In this document: positions 8,366 through 20,700 of the stretch, one piece after another
How positions within the stretch are numbered: position 1 is the first letter of the stretch
Layout: each line of letters opens with the position of its first letter
Source of the DNA: Nematostella vectensis
Lineage: Eukaryota; Cnidaria; Anthozoa; Actiniaria; Edwardsiidae
Length of the DNA stretch: 64,000 nt
NCBI RefSeq assembly: GCF_932526225.1
Contig: NC_064041.1
Location: forward strand, 3,670,699 to 3,734,698
Reading direction: 5' to 3'
Notes under the pieces: model-generated
Databases searched by the model: none
The model's input: the letters and a program-made list of their open reading frames with translations, nothing else
What the model was told of the DNA's origin: nothing
Made by a program: the position numbers and the translations under genes

Positions 8366-11287
8366 GAAGTTTGAAAAGTCATAATAGGTGACTTGTACTA
8401 AGGAATCAACTGACTTATTGGGGTGCTCAAAAAGCTGCTCAAAAAGCAAAAAGCAGCTTGTAAGAGACATAAATGTGGACTTTAGAAGCACACTAGCATA
8501 CACACATTGGCACCAGTCTGGCCAAGACGGGACGCTAGCACAGTCACTGGACGAAATAAAGAATTTAAGTGCATTTAAGACATATCCGAAATGTACCTTA
8601 AATTTACTACTGTCTATATGTTGCATTTAAAGGCCACACTTAAAGTCAGTAGTGACTTTAAAAAGATTTAAGTGTTTATTTAAGGATTATTAAATGTACT
8701 AATAACTTTAAGGTCAAATTAAAGTTGTCTTAAAGACATTAGTAACTTTAAACAACTTTCTTGCTCTTTATTGATTACTTATAGTTATCAAGAGATTTAA
8801 TCTAGACGAAATAAAGAATTTAAGTTACATTTAAGTGGGGCTCTTATAGTCAGTAGCAACTTTAAGTAAATATTGATTGTTAACTTAAATTCCTTTAAAT
8901 GTAGTATTGACTTTAAGTAACTTTCTTTGCCTTTATCGAAAACTTATAATCTTTAGGAGATTTAAGTGTCTTTCATTAGTTCTAAATTTCATCATATTCG
9001 TTGGACTTAGAAAATATTTTCCGTAGTTTAGAAGTTAATTTAGTTTCTTAACATAATATTTTTTGGCTAATATCAGGAACGTTTTATGAAACGCATATAA
9101 ATAGCTTATAGAATATTCGTTTTCTTGTTTAACCAAGTGATTTGTATTTTGGCAGAAAGAAAAAGCGATGAAAAATTGATATTCGCATTATTTTAGGATT
9201 ACTTTGCCTTTAGCAGTAATAATAACAGCTTCACCGGCGGAGAGGAAGTCAGTCATATGCGAGAGAAAGTGACGCGCAAGCGTATCTATTGTTTTCCCTT
9301 CACGTGACTACCACGGCGGGCTATTCGCATAGCGTGTTTATAAGTGTGACTTTGGTTCATCTAACTTCTCTCTAAATCCACGCCAAAAGATGCGCTATTT
9401 CTTTCAATGACATCAAATCGAATGGCAAAGCCTACCAATGAAAACATGTTGACCACATAACCTTCAAGTTTGGAGGGAAAACAGAGCTTTAAATGCGGGA
9501 AATCAGCGACTGCGTGCGTGAGGTGAGAATTCAACAGTGAAGACAGAACTTGCTGAAATTCTCACCGAAAGGGAGCCTCAGAGACTTTCAGGTAAGCCTA
9601 ACTGATCGGAACCAGTTCTTGTTTATTCGTTTCTTGATTATTTTTTGTCTTTAAGGGCAACCTTTCGAGTTTAGGCGATCTTTTTCCTCTTTGAGTAGTG
9701 TCTATCATTCGATTCGAATCAGCGTTCCGCCGTACGCTAAAGAGCCTTCGGTTCTATCTTATCTGGCCAGCGGAGAAATCTTATATTCTTCACATGAGGC
9801 GCTTGTTTTATTGAATTGTATTTTATACAAATCAATGTTTTTTTTTAAATTATGCTCGGTTGTTATTGAGCTAGTACATTGCTTGGCATCTCTTAATTTT
9901 TCTGGTAATCATTAATTAATCACAGAACAATGCCAATATTGTCAGCCTAGATTTCAAATACCAAATCAATTGTTGTTATAATTATTGTTGTTTTTTCCTG
10001 AGATAATGCTATCCCAGAAAAAAAACAAAAAAAACAAATGCAACCAGATATAGAATGATGATTTTCAATGGTAAGAAAACAACCTTTTTACATTTTCAGC
10101 GGAAAATCCCAAAGAAATGTTGCATTTTTTATTGTGTCTTTTTACTATAAGTTTTAGTTGTCCAGTATTTTATGCTTTGGTTCGAAAAAAGGATGACACT
10201 TAATTCAAAGTCAGTCAACATAATCAATATAAGCAATCAATATCAGGGGTTTCTTTAGAAGGCAGGTACCGGCAGTTAACCCCCGCCGTCAACTTAAAAC
10301 GCTGATCTCAGATCTAATAAAGTTTGCAAATGAAGCATGATTCGTGATAAAATACCATTTGACATTATGCTATTGTCACTATCGTCTATTCTTGATTTTG
10401 ATTGTTTTTCATTAAGTTGTCTGTTACTTTTGAACATATTCATTTTTTATTGCTTGAGAGCCATAGCGTTTTTTTTGCCACCATCCTTGATGTAAAACCA
10501 GAAAGATTGCTAATTGATTTTTCCCTTTTAGCTGCATTTAACAGTATTTTCAAAGCCTGAAGGATGACATAAATAGAAAGTATGATGGAACACTGGATGC
10601 TTGTAGGAAATCATGCAGACAGTACCAGACAGTCTTCATAGTGAGTATTTAAAATTGAATATTATTAGTGTAGTTAAACCCTCTGAATTTTCTCATTAAA
10701 ATTTTCTCTTTAACACAATAGCATTTTAGTTTTTATGAACTCCTTTTATTCTTAAAATTTCCACAAAGGTTTTGATAGGTTGGTATCAATATTGCTATTA
10801 TACTTGCTTAAATGGCTCTTTTAAAGGATTGTATTAAAATTTAAAATGCTGTATTTGCTGGAAAAAGTAGACTTGCACTTGTGCAACACTTGTGTGTTTG
10901 TAAACAAATCAAATGACTTTTTGTTTGGTGAACTTGCACTCTCTCCAGCCTTTGGTGGCAAAATAACAGCACAACAAGTAACTAATTCAGCATTTACAAA
11001 CTATCCAGAAAATTAGAGATTGTCAGTAAGGGCTTATCCCCTTATGTGAGGGTGCCACACAAAAAGCCATCGGATCACTTTAGTGCAAGTTCACTTGGGG
11101 AGTGCACTAATGAAAAAACAATATAGATTCCAAAAAGGATGACAAAATAAAATAATAGTTTCTGAAGCCATAGTCACTTCTCTTTCATGGTCAAGAAAAC
11201 ATGAAACTGTGCAAAGCTTTTCTGCATTTATGGCTATGAAGAAGGGAATAATAAATTAAGCTCGACAAGTATAGGCTTTATAAAACA

Positions 11288-11530
11288 GTGCAGATACTTA
11301 TCAAACAATTTCTTCCTTTACAGAAACAGCAGAAAGTCCTAAATGCTGTGGAGACTATTAACTGGCCAGAGGAGAAGAAGGAGAGATTTGCCGATGTTCT
11401 GAATGATGTACAAAACATTTCATCGGAGAAGAGCGAGGAAGAGGGAGATGGGGTTGCCTTCTTCTTTAAATCATTGAATTGGGAGAGAAAAAAGCTTAGA
11501 ATTTTGAAGGTGTTAGAAAGCCATCACTGA
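11288..11530 (+). other. Short open frame inside the CACTA element, not recognised
   Basis: Eighty codons with a charged, helical-looking composition (NWPEEKKERF, SSEKSEEEGDG). The upstream sequence ends in a pyrimidine-rich stretch and AG, so it could be an exon of a captured gene or of a degraded transposon protein. No family is recognised and the coding status is doubtful. Confidence 0.25.
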
Positions 11531-12561
11531 GAATGTAACTTAGTCGCAGGGCTTTGCTCAAGATGGCAAAGAGAGTGAGAGGAGTAAGACGATCAGACAG
11601 GCCCTGTCCAGAGAACACCAAGAAATAGGCAGTATTAAAGCGAACCTCCAATGAGATGCTTGACGGCAGTGCACCAAGACCTCTACATACCTCTACCCCG
11701 CAGCGTCCAACACAATCCAATAGTATTTAGTCCATATTTGTCAGCAGAGAATAGGGTTATGTTAGTCTATTTCTTTTTATATCATCAATACAAAATATTT
11801 TTTTAATCAAATACGATTTACAAGGCTCTTGTTAATTTTTGGCTAGAGCTTTTCAGCATTTTTAAATAATTTTAAATAATTTTCATGATGCTTTTGTCTC
11901 TATTCTACATTTGTATATACATATAAAAACATGGATTATTTCCTACTTTCATAAATATGCTTTTCAGTCAAGCTGACTGTTTGATTTTTGTTCTACATTA
12001 GTTTTCGGAGTTAGCATTTTATCACATAAAAGATAGCTTTTTAGATGTAAGTTATAAGATTTGTATATCAAATCAGATTTCATGCCATTATGCACATGTA
12101 AGAGACGACTGAGGATTTAAATAAAAATAGAATGGAAGCTAAAAAATTATTATGATGATGTGGATTAAACTATGCAAAATTCTTAGTGCTCAAGCCGTGA
12201 ACGCTGTAGAACCACACACAATCTATATTGAAAAACACGTAGAAACCTTATTTATAGGTTCTTAAATATGAAATTGAGATAAACTTTCTAAATGTTAAAA
12301 GGTGAAATTTAATGAATCTAAGAGTTCATGATAGCTATATAAAGGTACACTTGATTTAAAAATTCAGGATAGTCATATAAACGTTTATTTAAGGACCTTA
12401 AAAGAAATTTAAAGATAATATTTAATGGATTTAAAATTCAGAAAAGTTACGTTAATGTTTATTTAAGGAACTTAAAAGATATTAAAGATAAGATTTACTG
12501 AGATTTACGTGTTCAGGATAGTTTCATAAAGTTTAAATTTTTGTATCTTTCAGTGGTTTTC

Positions 12562-12597
12562 TTAAAGGTTTCGAAATGAACATTTCGAAACCTTTAA
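12562..12597. repeat. Perfect hairpin in the right subterminal region of the CACTA element
   Basis: Two 17-bp arms (TTAAAGGTTTCGAAATG and its complement) are separated by two bases. It lies about 130 bp from the right terminus. Confidence 0.8.
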
Positions 12598-12744
12598 AAA
12601 AGCGCTGAAAGGTACTTATAGTTAATATTTAAGCCTACTGAAAGATACACTGAAATGTATCTAAAGTTTAAATTTCTTCGCCTTTTTGTATACATTTAAA
12701 GGTACTTATTTCCTTTTTTTCGTCCAGTGAGTCTATTACCCGTG

Positions 12745-12820
12745 CAGTTCGGCAACCATGGACAGCTGTTTCGTCCTTATTAGGACTCGTCAGCATCGCA
12801 TAGCCGGTTTGCCTCAGTTA
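12745..12820 (-). ncRNA. Type I hammerhead ribozyme (minus strand)
   Basis: On the minus strand the core is CTGACGA (12793-12787), stem II GTCC/GGAC closed by a TAATAA loop, GAAA (12772-12769), a two-base-pair stem III with loop AGCT, and the cleavage triplet GTC. Predicted cleavage lies between plus-strand bases 12761 and 12760. Stem I pairs the flanks, with one mismatch at position 4 compared with the inverted copy. All invariant core positions of the hammerhead are present. Confidence 0.88.
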
Positions 12821-13010
12821 AAATTCATCGGCAAAAAACTGCAGGGCGACTTCGACTCGAACGAAGTGCTTTAAACCACAGCTCAGATCCATGTGGGATC
12901 TAGAGCTGCGACCGGGCTAGCGTGATGCCAATTGTGCGGATCACGCATGCGACCTTTGCTAGTCTAAAACTCCGTCGGATAGCCAAACTATCCTTGCGAG
13001 TATGTATACA

Positions 13011-13128
13011 TAAATGTGGACTTTAGAAGCACACTAGCATTCACACATTGGCACCAGTCGGGCCAAGACGGGACGCTAGCACAGTCTATTACCCGTGCAG
13101 TTCGGCAACCATGAACAGCTGTTTAAAG
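13011..13128 (-). repeat. Truncated second hammerhead unit
   Basis: This repeats the first 118 or so bases of the unit that starts at 8468, including the CACAGTCTATTACC junction that was interrupted by the CACTA element in the first copy. It breaks off inside the ribozyme (after the GTC/stem III part) and is joined to the inverted copy. Confidence 0.85.
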
Positions 13129-13179
13129 CACTTCGTTCGAGTCGAAGTCGCCCTGCAGTTTTTTTGGCGATTAAGTTTA

Positions 13180-13250
13180 ACTGAGGCAAACCGGCTATGC
13201 CATGCTGACGAGTCCTAATAAGGACGAAACAGCTGTCCATGGTTGCCGAA
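13180..13250 (+). ncRNA. Type I hammerhead ribozyme (plus strand)
   Basis: Core CTGACGA at 13205-13211, stem II GTCC (13212-13215) with GGAC (13222-13225) and loop TAATAA, GAAA at 13226-13229, minimal stem III A-U and C-G with loop AGCT, triplet GTC at 13235-13237 with cleavage predicted after 13237. Stem I pairs CATGGT (13238-13243) with GCCATG just before the core, and a second pairing of TGCC with GGCA lies beyond an internal loop. The very short stem III is the form found in retroelement hammerheads. Confidence 0.92.
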
Positions 13251-13630
13251 CTGCACGGGTAATAGACTGTGCTAGCGTCCCGTCTTGGCCCGACTGGTGC
13301 CAATGTGTGTATGCTAGTGTGCTTTTAAAGTCCACATTTATGTAAGAGACAGCTAGAAAGTTTATGTGTGTAAAAAGCTGCTCGCTATCTAGTTTGACGG
13401 TCGCAGCCATTCCTGTGTATTTTGGAATGACTCTACCAAAGTAACTTGTTTTCCTAGTGCAAGTCGACTACTGGTTTAAAAGATTCATGCACTGACCATG
13501 GCTAGACGGAAGAGTCAGATTATTTTAGCGAGGACGCGTGGTGGTTGGTGGAAGGTAGAAAAGGCAATAGGTCCCACCAAAGAGCTTTTCCCGTCAAAAA
13601 ATAATATCTGCAAAGGGAGTTCCTATGACG

Positions 13631-13737
13631 CAGGGGCGCAAACAGGGGTTGCGCAGGGTGCGTGCGCACTCCCCACCTCCTAAACAATATGTTACCTAGG
13701 ACTGCGCACCCGCCCCCCTCCCCTGGGTACGCGACTG
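13631..13737. mobile_element. hAT-like MITE
   Basis: The ends are CAGGGGCGCAAACAGG and the inverse CCTGGGTACGCGACTG, typical of hAT-type short elements. No clear 8-bp duplication is readable. Confidence 0.45.
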
Positions 13738-13969
13738 TGAAGGATATGAAAGTTGCAGCACAAACATCAATAGACTTAATTATCGAGCGTATTTTTTTCA
13801 TTTCTTTTCTTCTGAGAATACCCAATGTATATTACATCAATATAATAACAAGAGGATTATAAATCTGGTTTGCACTGAAAATATAAAAAACCTGGATCTT
13901 AGGCCTGCCCAAGGATCGCCCCTCGCATTAATTCATTTTTAGAATCGTGTGCAACATGACATAGAGTCG

Positions 13970-14098
13970 ATAATAGGGGACTTAAGATTCACGACGGCGG
14001 AGGGACGACGACGGCACACACGTTGTTTTTCTCCGCGCGCTAAAATCTTGCGGCGTCCTCGACACTCCGCCGTCGTAAATCTTAAGGTTACTATTATT
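13970..14098. mobile_element. MITE with about 30-40-bp inverted ends
   Basis: Left arm ATAATAG, four bases, CTTAAGATTCACGACGGCGG; the right arm is its inverse with few mismatches. The interior is GC-rich and includes GCGCGC. Confidence 0.65.
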
Positions 14099-14130
14099 GC
14101 TTAAAAAACCTTTCCTTGTAGTGAATTCCC

Positions 14131-14267
14131 ATCCTAGTCCCAGGCGTTTTTACCGGGTTTCCTGTGCTCGGAGATGAACCGTAAGGTAGCCTGGGAGCTA
14201 GGACGAGCTCAGATGGTTTCCTGTGGCGTCACAGGAAACCCGATAAGAACGCCTGGGACTAGGCTGG
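14131..14267. mobile_element. 137-bp MITE with 10-bp target duplication
   Basis: Inverted ends of about 40 bp (CCTAGTCCCAGGCGTT and TCGGGTTTCCTGTG segments) are flanked by GTGAATTCCC at 14121-14130 and 14268-14277. Confidence 0.8.
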
Positions 14268-14732
14268 TGAATTCCCCTTGTACAAAATATCCAAAAGGTT
14301 CGAATCATTTGCGGCCATTATTTTTCATAGTAATTGGTCTACCTATATTTTCCGCCCCCTACAAACGTTGCGTACAGAAAATTAAGATTACACAGGCAAA
14401 AATTTGATCCTAGGGTAGCTCACCTTGATATTCAGATTTTCTACTTAGCTCCCAATGTCCAAATTCTCTAAAAATGGTTTTCTTCATTGCATTGTAAGGT
14501 CGGTGTGCATAGCTCCAGGTTCTAAAAATATAAAAGCTCCCCGCAGAGACTGGCCCCAACCTCTCGTACTTGGCCCCTTTCCTCTCGTACTTGGCCTCGT
14601 GTAGCTTCTCCACACTTTCCCACACCGTTAAATTACTTACATTTAGGGTAGATATGTACATCATTTGCTCTTGACACAAGCCTATCTATACCAAAAATAG
14701 AATTGCACTAGACCCTTTAAGACGCCTAAGTT

Positions 14733-17700
14733 TCAGCTATGTATCGGCAATGGGTGAGCCTCCGTGTTAAACACGAACTTGTCCAGTGGAACGACGTCAA
14801 GGTCACTAAACAACAGGAACAAGTACTTGAGAGTTTCGCCGAGGAAGAAGCTCTCCATCTTGTCGCGATACCCATGATTCAGCTGGCGCACGCTGTTGAT
14901 GGACGAGTACCCCCCAGAGGCGATCCGGGTGTGTTTCTCGAAGGCCTGGAAGATCTCCCATCCGTATTCCTGGTACTTCTTGTCCTTGGTCAGGCGATAC
15001 AGGATATACAGGGACTCCACCGTCTCGGGCCTCAACAGGTTATGGGCGTCAAGAGGCTGGGCAAAGAACACAGAGATTAAAAGCAGTTTTCTCTGGTTCC
15101 CTGTGGTGGACGTATCCACCCATCCCCAGATAGGAGAAGGTTGGGAGAAAACAATAAACAATCAAGGCCCCCATTACCTCGTGATAAGTGTCTTTATCTT
15201 ATCATTTTTTCATCATGACAATCATCATCATTATCAGGGCGACTAATGGCACCATACATTAGCATCATCACAACCACCACGACTATATCATCATCACCAC
15301 GACTATATCATCATCACCTCCACCACTATAACATCATCACCACCACTACTATATCATCATCACCACTACTATATCATCATCACCACCACTACTATATCAT
15401 CATCACCACCACTACTATATCATCATCACCACCACCACTATATCATCATCACCACCACTACTATATCATCACCACCACCACTACTATATCATCATCACCA
15501 TCACTACTATATCATCACCACCACCACTACTATATCATCATCACCACCACTACTATATCATCATCACCACCACCACTATATCATCATCACCACCACCACT
15601 ATATCATCATCACCACCACCACTATATCATCATCACCACCACTACTATATCATCATCACCACCACTACTATATCATCATCACCACCACTACTATATCATC
15701 ATCACCACCACTACTATATCATCATCACCATCACTACTATATCATCATCACCACCACTACTATAACATCACACCACTACTATATCATCATCACCACCACT
15801 ACTATATCATCATCACCACCACTACTATAACATCATCACCTCCACTACTATATCATCACACCACTACTACTATATCATCATCACCACCACCACTATATCA
15901 TCATCACCACCACTACTATATCATCATCACCACCACTACTATATCATCACCACCACCACTACTATATCATCATCACCTCCACTACTATATCATCATCACC
16001 TCCACTACTATATCATCATCACCACCACTACTATAACATCACACCACTACTATATCATCATCACCACCACTACTATATCATCATCACCACCACTACTATA
16101 TCATCATCACCACCACTACTATATCATCACCACCACCACTACTATATCATCATCACCATCACTACTATATCATCATCACCACGACCACTATATCATCATC
16201 ACCATCACTACTATATCATCATCACCGCCACTACTATATCATCATCACCATCACTACTATATCATCATCACCACCACTACTATAACATCACACCACTACT
16301 ATATCATCATCACCACCACTACTATATCATCATCACCATCACTACTATATCATCATCACCACCACTACTATAACATCATCACCACCACTACTATATCATC
16401 ATCACCACCACTACTATAACATCACACCACTACTATATCATCATCACCACCACTACTATATCATCATCACCATCACTACTATATCATCATCACCACCACC
16501 ACTATATCATCATCACCACCACCACTATATCATCATCACCACCACTACTATATCATCATCACCACCACTACTATATCATCATCACCACCACTACTATATC
16601 ATCATCACCACCACTACTATATCATCATCACCACCACTACTATAACATCACACCACTACTATATCATCATCACCACCACTACTATATCATCATCACCATC
16701 ACTACTATATCATCATCACCACCACTACTATAACATCATCACCACCACTACTATATCATCATCACCACCACTACTATAACATCACACCACTACTATATCA
16801 TCATCACCACCACTACTATATCATCATCACCATCACTACTATATCATCATCACCACCACTACTATATCATCATCACCACCACCACTATATCATCATCACC
16901 ACCACTACTATATCATCATCACCACCACTACTATATCATCACCACCACCACTACTATATCATCATCACCATCACTACTATATCATCACCACCACCACTAC
17001 TATATCATCATCACCACCACTACTATATCATCATCACCACCACCACTATATCATCATCACCACCACCACTATATCATCATCACCATCACTACTATATCAT
17101 CATCACCACCACTACTATATCATCATCACCATCACTACTATATCATCATCACCACCACTACTATAACATCACACCACTACTATATCATCATCACCACCAC
17201 TACTATATCATCATCACCACCACTACTATATCATCATCACCTCCACTACTATATCATCACACCACTACTACTATATCATCATCACCACCACCACTATATC
17301 ATCATCACCACCACCACTATATCATCATCACCATCACTACTATATCATCACCACCACCACTACTATATCATCATCACCATCACTACTATATCATCATCAC
17401 CACCACTACTATATCATCATCACCACCACTACTATATCATCACCACCACCACTACTATATCATCATCACCTCCACCACTATATCATCATCACCACCACTA
17501 CTATATCATCATCACCACCACTACTATATCATCATCACCACCACTACTATATCATCATCACCATCACTACTATATCATCATCACCACCACTACTATATCA
17601 TCATCACCACCACTACTATATCATCATCACCACCACTACTATATCATCATCACCACCACTACTATATCATCACCACCACCACTACTATATCATCATCACC

Positions 17701-20700
17701 ACCACTACTATATCATCATCACCACCACTACTATATCATCATCACCATCACTACTATATCATCATCACCACCACTACTATAACATCACACCACTACTATA
17801 TCATCATCACCTCCACTACTATATCATCACCACCACCACTACTATATCATCACCACCACCACTACTATATCATCATCACCACCACTACTATATCATCATC
17901 ACCACCACTACTATATCATCATCACCATCACTACTATATCATCATCACCACCACTACTATATCATCATCACCATCACTACTATATCATCATCACCACCAC
18001 TACTATATCATCACCACCACCACCACTATATCATCATCACCACCACTACTATATCATCATCACCATCACTACTATATCATCATCACCATCACTACTATAT
18101 CATCATCACCTCCACCACTATATCATCATCACCACCACTACTATATCATCATCACCACCACTACTATATCAGCATCAGTAGGCGATCCTACCTTACCTTA
18201 AGTATGATATCGTATGTGGCTGGGGGGTTCTGGTTGAAGAAGGCGATCTTACCTTAAATATGATATCGTATGTGGCTGGGGGGTTCTGGTTGAAGAAGGC
18301 GATCCTACCTTAAGTATGATATCGTATGTGGCTGGGGGGTTCTGGTTGAAGAAGGCGATCCTACCTTAAGTATAATATCGTATGTGGCTGGGGGGTTCTG
18401 GTTGAAGTAGGCGATCCTACCTTAACTTACCTTTAGTATGATATCGTATGTGGCTGGGGGTTCTGGTTGAAGAAGGCGATCTTACCTTAAGTATGATATT
18501 GTATGTGGCTGGGGGGTTCTGGTTGAAGAAGGCGATCCTACCTTTAGTATGATATCGTATGTGGCTGGGGGGTTCTGGTTGAAAAAGGCGATCTTACCTT
18601 AAGTATGATATCGTATGTGGCTGGGGGGTTCTGGTTGAAGAAGGCGATCTTACCTCAAGTATGATATCGTATGTGGCTGGGGGGTTCTGTTTGAAGAAGG
18701 AGATCTTACCTTAACTATGATGTCCTCTGTGGTTGGGGGGTTCTGGTTGAAGAAGGCGATCTTACCTTAACTATGATGTCCTCTGTAGCTGGGGGGTTCT
18801 GGTTGAAGTAGGCGATCCTACCTTAAGTATGATATCGTATGTGGCTGGGGGGTTCTGGTTGAAGAAGGCGATCTTACCTTAAATATGATGTCCTCTGTGG
18901 CTGGGGGGTTCTGGTTGAAGTAGGCGATCTTACCTTAAGTATGATATCGTATGTGGCTGGGGGTTTCTGGTTGAAGTAGGCGATCCTACCTTAAGTATGA
19001 TATCGTATGTGGCTGGGGGGTTCTGGTTGAAGTAGGCGATCCTACCTTAAGTATGATATCGTATGTGGCTGGGGGGTTCTGGTTGAAGTAGGCGATCCTA
19101 CCTTAAGTATGATATCGTATGTGACTGGGGGGTTCTGGTTGAAGAAGGCGATCCTACCTTAACTATGATGTCCTCTGTAGCTGGGGGGTTCTGGTTGAAG
19201 TAGGCGATCTTACCTTAAGTATGATATCGTATGTGGCTGGGGGGTTCTGGTTGAAGTAGGCGATCTTACCTTAAGTATGATATCGTATGTGGCTGGGGGG
19301 TTCTGGTTGAAGTAGGCGATCTTTCCTTAAGTATGATATCGTATGTGGCTGGGGGGTTCTGGTTGAAGTAGGCGATCCTACCTTAAGTATGATATCGTAT
19401 GTGACTGGGGGGTTCTGGTTGAAGAAGGCGATCCTACCTTAACTATGATGTCCTCTGTAGCTGGGGGGTTCTGGTTGAAGTAGGCGATCTTACCTTAAGT
19501 ATGATATCGTATGTGGCTGGGGGGTTCTGGTTGAAGTAGGCGATCTTACCTTAACTATGATGTCCTCTGTAGCTGGGGGGTTCTGGTTGAAGTAGGCGAT
19601 CTCTGGGCTGAGGCGAGAGGGCATGCGGGCATACATTTGGTAGCATGTTTCCATCATGTCTTTGGCGAATTCCAGGTATTTTGGGTCCAGGCCATTGTGC
19701 GCTGCCAGAGCCATAGTACCAGGAAGGAAACACACCAGATGGTCCTAGAAATGGAAAGAGTAAATACAGTACCATATCATGTAACATTAAAAACGGTCCT
19801 AGAAATGGAAAGAGTAAATACCATATCATGTAACATTAAAAACGGTCGTAGAACTGGAAAGAGTACAATTACAATATATAACATTAAAAATGGTCCTAGA
19901 AATGGAAAGAGTAAATACCATATCATGTAACATTAAAAACGGTCCTAGAACTGGAAAGAGTACAATTACAATATATAACATTAAAAATGGTTCTAGAAAT
20001 GGGGAGAGTACAATATGTAACATGATATTATCAAATGCGCTTCACTCAAATATGACAGACTGCCTTTCAGTATTCTATGAACTGTTATGAGCATTGCATT
20101 AACATTGTGTGTTAAACTTACACAAAGGGACATTCTTTAGACGCACGTGTGCTTCTTTACTTAAGTATGTAAATAACTAAATGTAGTGTTTTTAGGTCGG
20201 ATCTTTTAATGTGGTTTAGAGTTGAATTCGTTGAAAAGTAATAAGAATGAATTACGGTTATCTCCATTAAAAAAAAGGCCGCGTTATTACAGAACATTGC
20301 TAGTGTGAGAACTGTTATAGAAGATGATACCATACTGTAGGTACCATACGGAACCATAGGCAGCATTGTTCTTTTAGAAAGATGTGAATTTTAGCTTTAA
20401 GCCACCAAGGGAAAGAGCTAAATGATTTTACACTTATAAAAAATAACCTGGCTGACATAAGCCGAGCACATATTTACCATCTTAGGACTGAAGCTGTTTC
20501 CATGTAGCAGCTCACCAACATACAGCAGTTTGTTTGGATGTGACCTCCGCGCTAGCAGTGATGTCACACCATTCATTGAGTTTGTAAAATCCTCTTTAAG
20601 CCTGGACGTGAAAAAGAATAAGGAAAGGATTAACTGTATTCAGCACAACGATTTACTGTATTCATTTAAATCATTTTTTTGTATTCACTAATCCAATGAA

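Larger units (their letters stand above)
8545..12729. mobile_element. CACTA (EnSpm)-type DNA transposon, non-autonomous or degraded
   Basis: The termini are CACTGGACGAAA and its complement, flanked by the 3-bp duplication AGT (8542-8544 and 12730-12732). CACTR termini with 3-bp target duplications define the CACTA group. The outer several hundred bases at both ends are dense in TTTAAG/CTTAAA motifs, as in the subterminal repeats of this group. The uninterrupted site is present at about 13078-13090 in the second unit of the host element, which confirms both borders. No transposase is recognisable; the interior (about 9000-12240) is AT-rich with only short frames. Confidence 0.85.
8468..13342. 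mobile_element. Hammerhead-ribozyme element (retrozyme or Penelope-like remnant), split by a CACTA insertion
   Basis: The outer ends are mutually inverted (CATAAATGTGGACTTT at left, its complement at right) and are flanked by a 7-bp direct repeat TAAGAGA (8461-8467 and 13343-13349), read as a target duplication. Without the nested insertion it is about 690 bp. It has one unit of about 355 bp on the minus strand (8468-8544 plus 12733-13010), a truncated second unit in the same orientation (13011 to about 13128) and an inverted unit (to 13342). The complete units each carry a hammerhead ribozyme. Head-to-tail units with type I hammerheads are typical of animal retrozymes, and inverted copies are known in Penelope-like elements. 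No reverse transcriptase is present, so it is non-autonomous. Confidence 0.8.

Noticed and set aside
9691..9915. Plus-strand 74-codon frame inside the CACTA element
   Set aside because: Low-complexity hydrophobic translation of AT-rich sequence with no recognisable domain.
11496..11720. Minus-strand frame inside the CACTA element as transposase
   Set aside because: No DDE-type or zinc-finger motif, short, and no supporting splice context.
15246..15830. Plus-strand His/Tyr/Ile/Thr/Ser/Pro-rich frame of 194 codons
   Set aside because: It is the 23-bp minisatellite read in a frame that happens to lack stops; it lies antisense in a MAN1B1 intron.
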